Virus record (IMG/VR): IMGVR_UViG_3300031565_000176
Span: 1-35,779 of that record
Length of the DNA: 35,779 bases
Strand: one strand, 5' to 3'
DNA from: a virus
The notes below the pieces were generated by a model. The model did no database searches, was not told the DNA's origin, and was given only the letters and a program-made list of their open reading frames with translations. This document shows positions 15,506 to 23,292 of the stretch, piece after piece. Positions within the stretch are counted from its first letter, which is position 1, and every line of letters starts with the position of its first letter. Made by a program: the position numbers and the translations under genes.

Positions 15506-16072
15506 TTACCTATAAGGTAAAGCAGCACCCTCAAAAAGTTTTTTTAGAAGAGATTTTTTAGGAGGTGCGGGTTGATAAGCTCCAATCTCGTCTGCATAAT
15601 CCACAGGTTCTAACCCCTCAAATCTCAACCATTCGTTAATGTCCTCAATTGGGGCATTTTGAGCTTTCATTTGTCTAATGGCCCCGATAGCCTTGCGTTC
15701 AATAGCAGATAATTTTTCTTCGGCAAACTCTGTCTTTAACTCAGCCTTGCTCCTCTCAAAACCCAGTGCCTCTTCCCTGGTTGTTGGTTTATAGGCTTGT
15801 GGAGGTTTAAATCCTACTTTAGCCTTCTCAAATTCCAATGCCTCTGGTTTAGTCGTCGGTTTCCATTCTGCTGGTGGTGCAAACTCTGCCTTAACCTTCG
15901 CCTTCACCCTCTCTGTCTGGCCCAATACTCCTACTGCTTCCTCGGTTTCCCTTGTAGCTTTTAACCGGTCAGCAATCCCCTTGAGGGCTAAACCAATCCC
16001 TCCGCGGCCTCCCGTGGCTCTGCCTATTTCAAAGCCGCTTCTTAATGCACCTGTCATTACACCATTTGGCAT
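15506..16072 (-). CDS. 188-aa internal virion protein with short repeats
   Basis: ATG 16072. Residues 1-35 are Gly/Ala-rich; residues 60-125 carry two copies of a repeat built on 'PPAEWKPTTKPEALEFEKAK' and 'PPQAYKPTTREEALGFERSK'. A charged helix follows, and the end is Pro/Lys-rich. It sits 7 nt before the large internal protein gene and 25 nt after the 489-aa gene, so it likely belongs to the same ejection set. No family recognised. Confidence 0.6.
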   Translation of the reverse strand: MPNGVMTGALRSGFEIGRATGGRGGIGLALKGIADRLKATRETEEAVGVLGQTERVKAKVKAEFAPPAEWKPTTKPEALEFEKAKVGFKPPQAYKPTTREEALGFERSKAELKTEFAEEKLSAIERKAIGAIRQMKAQNAPIEDINEWLRFEGLEPVDYADEIGAYQPAPPKKSLLKKLFEGAALPYR

Positions 16073-16096
16073 TGTCTTAAAACCTCCTATTTTTAT

Positions 16097-17566
16097 TTAT
16101 GTTATAGTAGTTTCTCCTGTGGGCTTGAAAGATCCCATCAACATTTCTGTCCCTATTCCAGCGAGAGCTTCTTTAATTACTGACATATCTTCCACGGAGG
16201 ATCCGTAACGCATAGCTGCAACTTGAACATCAAGGGATGCAAGCTCCATTATATTTGCCTCGGTCAAACCTGCGTCTTGCAGTGCAGTTACTACAGCTTG
16301 CCGTTTAGTCTCCTGTGCTAATCCAAATCGCCTATTCTGTTCAAGTGCCATAAAATCACTTTCTAACTGGGCAAGTTCTTCTCTTAATTTATCCTTTGCG
16401 GCAAGATGTTCACCCGATCCGTAAACGCCAGCAACATTATAGCTTTTGTCCAGTTGTTCCATTGCTCTCTCATAACTTTCCCTTGTGCCTCTTAACGAAG
16501 CCTCAATGAAAGCATCATTCGCTACGGGATAGAGTTCCTCCGGTCTTGCCTGTAATGTTTTCAGCAATTCCCCTCTCGCTACCTGACCTACTTCAGAAAT
16601 CCCTCTTTGGCTCATAAATGCCTGCTCCAATTCGGCTATTCTTGCAGGCATCTCAAATTCAGGTGCTTTAGGGACTGCTCCTGCTAATAATGTTCCTGCA
16701 CCTAAAATACCTTCGGGTGTTGCCAGTCTTTTAGCAATAGCACCTAATCCTGTTGGAGCTGGGGCTATTGCACCTGGGGCTGCTGCCGATGGTGTAATAC
16801 CGGGTGCTACTGCCGGTGGTGTAATACCTGGAGTTACTGCTGGTGCTCCGACTGTAGTAACGGGTTTTTGTAGTGCTCCTAAAGCAGTTCCTAATACTTG
16901 AGGAAATGCAGTAGTTGAAGGAGTATAAGCAGCTCCAGGCATAGGAATAATACCTCCTGCTTTTATTGCTTGTTGAGTAGCAAGTCCAGGAGCAACATCA
17001 CCAGCCATTGAAAATGCTCCTTTACTTAAGTCTGGTGCAGCAGTTATTTTTGGTGCTCCTGTAATCATTCCTTTTAATCCCGCACCTACTTTACCTAAAA
17101 CGCCTGCTCCTGCGGGTGCTGCTGCATATCCCGCCTTAATCCCTGGGCCTCCTAAGTAACCACCTAACCCTGCTAACCCAGTTTGTAGAGGGTCAACTTT
17201 TCCTGTCATTGTCCCTTGTTGGATTGCGCTTCCAGCCATTGCGCCAAGAGGAGCACCTAAAGCTCCCAGATAAGGAGCACCTATCATTGTGCCAGCTAAT
17301 GTTGCTAAAACAGGAGCAAGGACTTGTTTAAAGAATTTCTTATGGCGGATTCCGTCGGCGTCGGTGTCAAAAGATTCTTTAGAAAGCAACTCATCTATTT
17401 CGTGCTGTATAGTCGCCATATCCCAATCCTTTACGCCCGTTTTCCTGACGTATGCATCGCCTGTTTCTGGGTCGGCAAATCCGAGAGAATCGCTTATGCC
17501 TTTATAAGGCAATTTATCAAACTCGGCATCCTCTAATAATCTAATAGTATAAGTTTCTTTTTCCAT
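16097..17566 (-). CDS. 489-aa Gly/Ala-rich internal virion protein with possible zincin motif
   Basis: ATG 17566 behind AAGGAGG. The N-terminal domain (1-75) contains 'ATIQHEIDELLS', an HE-x-x-E motif like those of small phage metalloprotein domains, then 'DTDADGIRHKK'. Residues 80-190 are long Gly/Ala-rich hydrophobic stretches able to insert in membranes. Residues 235-280 are Pro/Ala repeats ('PGITPPAVAPGITPSAAAPG'). The C-terminal 150 residues are helical. Hydrophobic Gly-rich segments together with a helical tail are typical of podovirus ejection proteins. Enzymatic activity is speculative because a third zinc ligand cannot be assigned. Confidence 0.6.
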   Translation of the reverse strand: MEKETYTIRLLEDAEFDKLPYKGISDSLGFADPETGDAYVRKTGVKDWDMATIQHEIDELLSKESFDTDADGIRHKKFFKQVLAPVLATLAGTMIGAPYLGALGAPLGAMAGSAIQQGTMTGKVDPLQTGLAGLGGYLGGPGIKAGYAAAPAGAGVLGKVGAGLKGMITGAPKITAAPDLSKGAFSMAGDVAPGLATQQAIKAGGIIPMPGAAYTPSTTAFPQVLGTALGALQKPVTTVGAPAVTPGITPPAVAPGITPSAAAPGAIAPAPTGLGAIAKRLATPEGILGAGTLLAGAVPKAPEFEMPARIAELEQAFMSQRGISEVGQVARGELLKTLQARPEELYPVANDAFIEASLRGTRESYERAMEQLDKSYNVAGVYGSGEHLAAKDKLREELAQLESDFMALEQNRRFGLAQETKRQAVVTALQDAGLTEANIMELASLDVQVAAMRYGSSVEDMSVIKEALAGIGTEMLMGSFKPTGETTIT

Positions 17567-17576
17567 TTTATCCTCC

Positions 17577-17798
17577 TTAAGTTAATGTTATTTCTGGTAT
17601 CTTATCAATGACTTCTCTTGGTTCATCTCTATATGCTAAAACATAGCTTTTTTGAATAGTCAGATATATTGTTATCGTAGCATCAAAACCTTTTCTAAGT
17701 ATATTATCTACCTCTTGAGCTAAATTTTCTTCATTACCGACTGGTACAAAAAACTGATTTGGGTTTGATGATTTAGTATAGACTATTATAGCGTACAT
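17577..17798 (-). CDS. 73-aa small protein of unknown function
   Basis: ATG 17798 overlaps the end of the GNAT-like gene; AAGGAAA upstream. The sequence starts with a strand 'MYAIIVYT', then a helix and further strands, a compact alpha/beta layout. No family recognised. It lies between the GNAT-like gene and the internal virion proteins. Confidence 0.55.
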   Translation of the reverse strand: MYAIIVYTKSSNPNQFFVPVGNEENLAQEVDNILRKGFDATITIYLTIQKSYVLAYRDEPREVIDKIPEITLT

Positions 17799-18139
17799 TG
17801 TAAATTTTCCTTTCTATATTCTTTTAACTTATTGTTTCTCCACCTTTTCCAGTGAATTTCCTCCACTAAAGGATAATTGGTTTTTAAAAACTGTTTTAAT
17901 TTTTTCCATATCTCAAAAGAGTATTTGTGGGCTGCTTTATTTGTCCAGACCTGTTCAATGTAAGCGATTTTCCCTATTTCCGGCTCATCATCTAAAACTG
18001 TCCACGGGTCATCTCTTAGATATTTATTAACATCGTTTGTAATGTAGAATGATACAAAACCTATGAGTTTATCTCCTACAATAAAAGGTATTAGGCGGCC
18101 TTTTTTCAGCATTGTGGAGTAATAAGTTTTATCTATCAC
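17786..18139 (-). CDS. GNAT-like small protein
   Basis: 117 aa from a GTG at 18139 that overlaps the previous stop (GTGA). Strands 'LIPFIVGDKLIGFVSFYI' and 'IGKIAYIEQVWT', followed by helix 'KYSFEIWKKLKQFLKTN' and strand 'EEIHWKR', reproduce the central part of the acetyltransferase fold. It is shorter than most GNAT enzymes (about 140-160 aa), and the Q/RxxGxG/A acetyl-CoA loop is not evident. It may be a degenerate or structural relative. Similar small proteins recur among phage tail genes. Confidence 0.55.
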   Translation of the reverse strand: MIDKTYYSTMLKKGRLIPFIVGDKLIGFVSFYITNDVNKYLRDDPWTVLDDEPEIGKIAYIEQVWTNKAAHKYSFEIWKKLKQFLKTNYPLVEEIHWKRWRNNKLKEYRKENLQCTL

Positions 18140-18711
18140 GATAATTGCTCCAAAGTTATATAAAGGTCAAACTCCGCCCCTCCCGCTATCCCTACCGCCG
18201 TAACAGTATAGGTAATGGCTACCGCTGTTGCCTGAATAAAAGTTACTCCAGAAGATGCCTCACCTAATACCGTTAAATCAACATCTACTGCGGGCTTAGT
18301 CGTTTGAGCTTGGGTGTTATCACTCCAACCAATCGTAACGGCCAAAACGCCTCCCGTTCCCGCCTTAGAACACAAAGAATACACCGAAACTTCATAAGTC
18401 CCCGCAGCCGACGGGGTAAATAAAGTCGTCGCCCCAATCGCCGCTAATTGCCCCGTCAAAGAAGCCGTCGCCACCATAGGGGTCAGATAATTCCAAGTAC
18501 TATTCGTAGGGTCGTAAAAGTATAACCTTTTTATCTTGCCCGATATATATAATGAATGTTCCCCGTCATCTCCCGTATGAGTAGGCACAGATGTAATTAT
18601 TTGCATTTGATACCTGCCAAGATTGATTATTTGGGTAATGTCGTTCATAAAATCAAGCAAGGCAGTATCTTTACGTAATTGACGACTTAATTCGTAACCC
18701 TGGAGTTTCAT
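18136..18711 (-). CDS. 191-aa appendage or nozzle-associated structural protein
   Basis: ATG 18711 overlaps the stop of the nozzle gene. The N-terminal 45 residues are helical; from about residue 70 the protein is Thr/Ala/Gly-rich with alternating strands ('AGTYEVSVYSLCSKAG'), as in small beta-sandwich virion proteins. The compact gene order places it with the tail. It could be a fibre adaptor or tip protein. No named family. Confidence 0.55.
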   Translation of the reverse strand: MKLQGYELSRQLRKDTALLDFMNDITQIINLGRYQMQIITSVPTHTGDDGEHSLYISGKIKRLYFYDPTNSTWNYLTPMVATASLTGQLAAIGATTLFTPSAAGTYEVSVYSLCSKAGTGGVLAVTIGWSDNTQAQTTKPAVDVDLTVLGEASSGVTFIQATAVAITYTVTAVGIAGGAEFDLYITLEQLS

Positions 18712-21431
18712 TATGCGGTAGCCCTATCTCCCAGATCCACGCCCAATTCCTTCCCGTGCAACTCAAGCGAATAAATAGTCGGTGCGGGGTTTTTGGAGTT
18801 CTCGGTTATTTTTACCTGAAACATATTCTCTATCGTTCCAATATCAAACATTGAAGTCTTGCCGAAAGCAAATTCGTCGTTATGGTCATAATTAAAATTA
18901 GTAGAACCCAGCCAAGACACATTCCAGTCAAGGCGGTATTTCACATTCATATTTATTGTAGAGGCAGAGGTTACTTCTTTATGGTTTATTCCCAGTAATA
19001 ACAACCTATTTAATAACCCTATTGCTTTAGGCTTTGCTTTACCTGATACCCAATAGGCATTTATTGCTGTGCCATCGTCATCATTGCCGCTTTCCATTCC
19101 CCACATATAGCCCGTATATCCTGCGGTGTAAAGTATCCTTGCTTTACTTGTAGACATCATATATAAACTGCTTGAGAATATCTGCCCGTCATAGGGATAA
19201 ATCCCACCAGTTTTGTAATCAAAAACAAAACCATATTTAACTGTAGTATCCCCGTTTAAGACACAATATAAAATATACTCAAAACTATCGCTTTTCACTA
19301 CTGCGTGGAATTTGTCAATATAGGTATAGTCCATATCAGCAAAGGTAATCGGCTGGTCGTCGGCTGCGGCAAATAAATCATTGCTTTCTTCTGTGGTTGT
19401 ATCGTGGACTATCTGGACATTATATCCGTCAAATATGGCTAATTTTTTATCAGTTGTAGGAAAGATAAGCACCGAACCAACTTCACCCCCCATATCAACT
19501 TCTTTTATACAGAAATGAGACGGACAGCCCAATCCTAATATTTGGTCAACCTGAAAAGTGGGGTTAGAGCCTAAATAGCTTACCCTGTGGGCAGAATACC
19601 GCTTGAACACATATAGCTTGCCTTTTAGCGTTCTTATGCCGGTAATAACATCGCCATCATTCGTATCAAAGTTAAGAGTATTCCCAGCAGGCCAAGTGCC
19701 ATAAGTTGACAAAGTGCAATATCTTATTTGATTGGGGCTTCCTCTTATTCCAGCAAGAAAAACATATTTTTTCCATATTGTTACAAATTTTCCCAATGGT
19801 GCGGCGGCAACTTCAGAAGCATCGCCTGTTCCCACATAAGTATAAAGCCCAATATCGGTATTGAGTAAAGCTCTGCCTGACTGCCAGTCGCCAAATGTCC
19901 AAAAACGAGATGAGGTTAAAGATAAAGCACCTGCAGAATAGGCGGCAGCGGGTGGCGTAAAATTTGCAGTCCAACGAGCTATGCCTTTACTTATTCTAAT
20001 TTCATCAAGCCAGCCATTAAAGAAATTTGCGGCAGTAGTATCTGTCCCAATATATAAAAGACCAGCATTATCATCAATAGGGTCTGCATCAGTAGCAGTT
20101 GTGCCTTGTTGAACTCCGCCTTGAAACCAATAAAAATTATTGCCATTTCTCGCAAATGCAATATGATACCAAGTGTTTACTACTAAACCACTTGAATCTT
20201 TAAATATTTCTATAGTATCACTACCTCCAACCCTATTGCCAAATCTCCAAGAATAAGTCCCAGCAGTATTATATAAATATATTCTCCAAAAATTAGCTGC
20301 ATTTGCATATTGAGAAACTATTACCTGCCAGGTAGTAGTAGCAGGCAACGTATCGAACCTAACCCAAAAATCTATCGTAAAATCCCCTGTGCCAAAATAC
20401 CAGTCAGCGTGGTCAGGAGTGCTGAGGTAATCGCCTGTGCCGTCAAATAACCCAGAGGCAGTCCCAAACTTTTGTTGGGCTGTACTTAATTGAGCACCAC
20501 CAGCGGCAGTCATTGTTTTGCCTATCTCATCGGTAAAAGTAGTAGACGTATTCGCACCGTCGCAATGAAGCATTAACTTTGTATATGTGTCCCAAACCGA
20601 ACCTCCACTCACACTATCCCAAGTCCCGTCGGGTGCACCTGTAGAACTTTTATCCATTTTATAAAGAGTAGTGCCCCATATCCCTAACATCATATTTTTT
20701 GAGGAAAAATCCCACAGGGCAGTCCCGTCATTCCCGCCCGCTCCTCCTGAAATATATACCTCAAAGCAAGCGTCATAATTAGGATCTGTTACCCAAGTAG
20801 TGCCATCTTCAAGGCTCATTGAACCATCAGGATATACCACATCATAATCATCTACGCCCCAATGGACATAGTTTACGGCACTAATCGTAAACCTCCCCGT
20901 TAGAACTAAATGGTATTGTGTTCCAGCCGTAAGGGAAGGATTGGTAGCAAAGGTAAAAGTTATCCAAGCATAGGTTGTAGCCAAGTCATCGGTGTCAATA
21001 GCGGTAGCTGTCCCGTTTGTTACAGGAGTCCCAGAAGGCACTCCAGAGCTATTTGGATGTATTTCAAGAGCAATATCGTGATTTGCCCCCGCAGGAGCTC
21101 CTACCTTCTTTAACCATAATTTTACTTTAGTTACACTGCCAGTAGTCGCTGGTTTAAATCCTTGAGATATTTCTGTATTTGCCGCAGTATCCCTTAAAGG
21201 ATAGTTATAAGTCTGATACCCAGGAGGATAAAAAACATCAAGACCATCGCTTTCTACGGTAGAGGAATTTATCTTCGCAAATCCGCCTCTCTTAATTAGC
21301 CTATTCCCAAGCCCGGCACAATGCCAATTCCTCATATTAGGGCTTTTATTAAGAGGCATAGAGATAATGGGAGTTTTTGTATCTTCGCCCCCGGAAAAGT
21401 CATCTATTAAAGTAATCTGCTTACGTATCAC
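18711..21431 (-). CDS. Tail nozzle-type protein with two inserted lectin-like domains
   Basis: 906 aa, GTG start at 21431. The opening 'DDFSGGEDTKTP', 'NKSPNMRNWHCAGLG' and 'LIKRGGFAKI' is the signature of podovirus nozzle or tail-tube B-like proteins. About residues 75-230 form a beta-sandwich like cell-surface anchor-associated domains ('SVTKVKLWLKKVG', 'LTAGTQYHLVLTG'). About residues 285-485 form a LamG/concanavalin-A-like domain ('LMLHCDGAN', 'GDYLSTPDHADW', 'FNGWLDEIRISKGIARW'). The remainder (490-900) is beta-propeller-like with repeated 'GKLYVFKRYSAH'-type blades. The two insertions may bind glycans. Nozzle identity is good, ligand unknown. Confidence 0.75.
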   Translation of the reverse strand: MIRKQITLIDDFSGGEDTKTPIISMPLNKSPNMRNWHCAGLGNRLIKRGGFAKINSSTVESDGLDVFYPPGYQTYNYPLRDTAANTEISQGFKPATTGSVTKVKLWLKKVGAPAGANHDIALEIHPNSSGVPSGTPVTNGTATAIDTDDLATTYAWITFTFATNPSLTAGTQYHLVLTGRFTISAVNYVHWGVDDYDVVYPDGSMSLEDGTTWVTDPNYDACFEVYISGGAGGNDGTALWDFSSKNMMLGIWGTTLYKMDKSSTGAPDGTWDSVSGGSVWDTYTKLMLHCDGANTSTTFTDEIGKTMTAAGGAQLSTAQQKFGTASGLFDGTGDYLSTPDHADWYFGTGDFTIDFWVRFDTLPATTTWQVIVSQYANAANFWRIYLYNTAGTYSWRFGNRVGGSDTIEIFKDSSGLVVNTWYHIAFARNGNNFYWFQGGVQQGTTATDADPIDDNAGLLYIGTDTTAANFFNGWLDEIRISKGIARWTANFTPPAAAYSAGALSLTSSRFWTFGDWQSGRALLNTDIGLYTYVGTGDASEVAAAPLGKFVTIWKKYVFLAGIRGSPNQIRYCTLSTYGTWPAGNTLNFDTNDGDVITGIRTLKGKLYVFKRYSAHRVSYLGSNPTFQVDQILGLGCPSHFCIKEVDMGGEVGSVLIFPTTDKKLAIFDGYNVQIVHDTTTEESNDLFAAADDQPITFADMDYTYIDKFHAVVKSDSFEYILYCVLNGDTTVKYGFVFDYKTGGIYPYDGQIFSSSLYMMSTSKARILYTAGYTGYMWGMESGNDDDGTAINAYWVSGKAKPKAIGLLNRLLLLGINHKEVTSASTINMNVKYRLDWNVSWLGSTNFNYDHNDEFAFGKTSMFDIGTIENMFQVKITENSKNPAPTIYSLELHGKELGVDLGDRATA

Positions 21432-22150
21432 TTATAATCCTGTTGCGGATGTTGCCTGTTTACTCCGCTTAAAATACCAAATGAAGGTTTACCCGCTTTT
21501 CTTTTCATTCCCCTGAAATGTATATCGCTGACGAATGTTTTGTTCATTTCGACTTCCGCTTTCGCAAAGTAAGCGGTTGAACCCTGATAATCCCCTTGCT
21601 TTAGGAGTAACTCCGATACAGCATAATAGACTAATGCCATTTGGTTATTGGTATTGGGAATTTCTGGAACAGCTGCATCTAATACTAATTCAGCAGGTTT
21701 TTTGTCGTAGTCTATGTAAATGGTTGAATGTTGCGCAATAAATCCAGAAGAAGGACGGGGAGAAAAATAAACCTTCGTAGCACCACTTATATCAAGAAAT
21801 GCGCATATTGCAGGAGTGCTATCAGAGTCGTCATCTACTTTTTCTGCCCACTCTTGCTCGCTGACTATTCTAATTTCCTGCTCTGCGCCATTTAAGATAT
21901 AGTAACACCTGACAGGGTAATTAAAACCCGTTAGAGATGCCCCAGTTAAAACATAGGCTTGCGTAGAAACAACAGGAGTTATCTCTCCTGTCCGTCTAAG
22001 AGCAAGCCAACGCCTGCTTGCGGCTATCTTGCGCAAGGCGTCATTGACCGCCACCTTTGCTTTAGTTGCCGAGCCTGTAATGTTTGTTATGTTTGCGTAG
22101 TCCTGAACTCTGGCATAAATTTCACTGTATTCCAAGCCGTATGTAGCCAT
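21428..22150 (-). CDS. Head-tail adaptor (tail tubular A-like) protein
   Basis: 240 aa from ATG 22150. The helical start 'YSEIYARVQDYANIT' and 'KVAVNDALRKIAASRRW' matches the adaptor bundle of podovirus connector proteins (gp4/gp11-like), followed by a beta domain and a C-terminal helix pair. It lies just before the nozzle gene, overlapping its start by 4 nt, as adaptor genes usually do. It would form a ring under the portal. Assignment rests on pattern and order. Confidence 0.7.
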   Translation of the reverse strand: MATYGLEYSEIYARVQDYANITNITGSATKAKVAVNDALRKIAASRRWLALRRTGEITPVVSTQAYVLTGASLTGFNYPVRCYYILNGAEQEIRIVSEQEWAEKVDDDSDSTPAICAFLDISGATKVYFSPRPSSGFIAQHSTIYIDYDKKPAELVLDAAVPEIPNTNNQMALVYYAVSELLLKQGDYQGSTAYFAKAEVEMNKTFVSDIHFRGMKRKAGKPSFGILSGVNRQHPQQDYK

Positions 22151-22170
22151 AGATTTACCTCATTTTTATG

Positions 22171-22199
22171 TTGACAAAGTTTAACTTATCTGTTATTAT
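22171..22199 (+). promoter_or_regulatory. Consensus promoter on the plus strand, antisense to the structural operon
   Basis: TTGACA (22171-22176), 17-nt spacer and TATTAT (22194-22199). No plus-strand gene follows, so a transcript would be antisense to the 107-aa gene and the coiled-coil gene. On the minus strand the same bases give a TATAAT (22200-22195) without a good -35. Confidence 0.5.
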
Positions 22200-22218
22200 A
22201 CAATAGAGAACAAAAAAT

Positions 22219-22542
22219 TCAGAGTTCATAAGTGCAGACAAGTTTACTATCATTAAGACCTGTTTTTATTGCCCTAAAATTCTTCATATTTTTAAGACCT
22301 TCTATATAAAGCGTATCAAATGGATTTAGAGGGTGTCCTAAATCAAGCAATGGGGCTGTGCCGTCGTAAGTAAATCTGCACTGGGCAGTTTCAACTGTGA
22401 TATAAATACGCTTGGGTGGAACGGCTGTATTTAATTTACTGGCTGTAAAACCCACACCCCCCACGGTATCACCAACAGTTATGTCCTCACGATCATATCC
22501 CTTGTGCTTGCCTATAACCGCTAATCTTGCGTCAAATGACAT
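22219..22542 (-). CDS. 107-aa small virion protein
   Basis: ATG 22542 overlaps the coiled-coil gene by 11 nt. It is beta-rich ('KRIYITVETAQCRFTYDG', 'DTLYIEGLKNMKNFRAI'), a composition and size common among small head-decoration or tail proteins that adopt a single beta-sandwich. It lies directly upstream of the adaptor gene, separated by 68 nt containing opposing -10 sequences. No named family. Confidence 0.55.
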   Translation of the reverse strand: MSFDARLAVIGKHKGYDREDITVGDTVGGVGFTASKLNTAVPPKRIYITVETAQCRFTYDGTAPLLDLGHPLNPFDTLYIEGLKNMKNFRAIKTGLNDSKLVCTYEL

Positions 22543-22966
22543 CTTTTATCATCCCTATTATTTTGGTTAGTTTAGCTTTTATCTCCTCGGTAGCTTCTTT
22601 ACTGGCCAGCAAATTCTTTTCTTTGCCCTCATTAGACTTAATTAAATTATCAGCCTGTCGTTCTCTTTCCTCGGCTTGCCCTATCTTTCCTTTGAGTTCG
22701 CTTTCTAACTTTACAATCTTGCCTTCTCTTTCTTTGGCTCTAGCAATAATTCCCTTGGCTTGTGTTTTAGTGTCGGCAAGCAGTTTCTCATTATCCTTTT
22801 TTATCCCAATGCCTTTTTGCACTAAATCAGAAAGTTTTTTGGTTTCTGAGTTTATTTCGATAGTTACATTTTTCTTGACAGTTCCAAGACGGGTAACTTC
22901 CTTTTTAAGAAGTTTGTAATCTACGAAACTTACCTCTTCCTCTTTTTCCTTTAATCTTGTGGTCAT
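22532..22966 (-). CDS. 144-aa coiled-coil protein
   Basis: ATG 22966 overlaps the zinc-finger gene stop by 4 nt. Nearly the whole protein is charged K/E/A/L heptads ('GIIARAKEREGKIVKLESEL', 'KGKIGQAEERERQADNLI'), with no aromatic core. It would form a long helical rod. Position between head and tail genes suggests an assembly factor or minor virion component, but this is inference. Confidence 0.65.
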   Translation of the reverse strand: MTTRLKEKEEEVSFVDYKLLKKEVTRLGTVKKNVTIEINSETKKLSDLVQKGIGIKKDNEKLLADTKTQAKGIIARAKEREGKIVKLESELKGKIGQAEERERQADNLIKSNEGKEKNLLASKEATEEIKAKLTKIIGMIKDVI

Positions 22967-23292
22967 TTTCCCCCCTTATGTTTCCGTGAGTGCACAATAA
23001 GGCCATAAGGACTCCTCGCCTTAAATCTGCATATATCACAGATAACCTTAGTAGATTTTTCTTTTGGTTTGGGTTCTTCTGGTTTCGTATGTATCACAGT
23101 AGTCATAGTCATTTCTGACTTTTCTAAAATCGGCGCAGGAATAAACTCATTCGTCTGCTTAACGAAATACCACGCCCCGAGTGGAACAGATGCAGTAAAG
23201 TTATTCTCTTTGTTAAAAACATACCTGACTCTATTGAAGTAAAGTTTAGATAATGATTTCCCTCCTGTGTAACGAATTATTATACTTTCCAT
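22963..23292 (-). CDS. 109-aa phage head-region protein with C-terminal C2H2 zinc finger
   Basis: I choose ATG 23292 because GGAGGAG lies just upstream; the longer frame to 23442 runs inside the membrane-protein gene. Residues 1-55 ('IIIRYTGGKSL', 'FNRVRYVFNKENNF', 'WYFVKQTNEFIPA') resemble a small protein often encoded near phage capsid genes. A Lys/Glu/Pro linker follows. The end 'CDICRFKARSPYGLIVHSRK' plus H is a classical C-x2-C-x12-H-x3-H finger. Such a complete eukaryotic-style finger is uncommon in phage head modules. It could bind nucleic acid or simply stabilise the fold. Confidence 0.65.
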   Translation of the reverse strand: MESIIIRYTGGKSLSKLYFNRVRYVFNKENNFTASVPLGAWYFVKQTNEFIPAPILEKSEMTMTTVIHTKPEEPKPKEKSTKVICDICRFKARSPYGLIVHSRKHKGGK

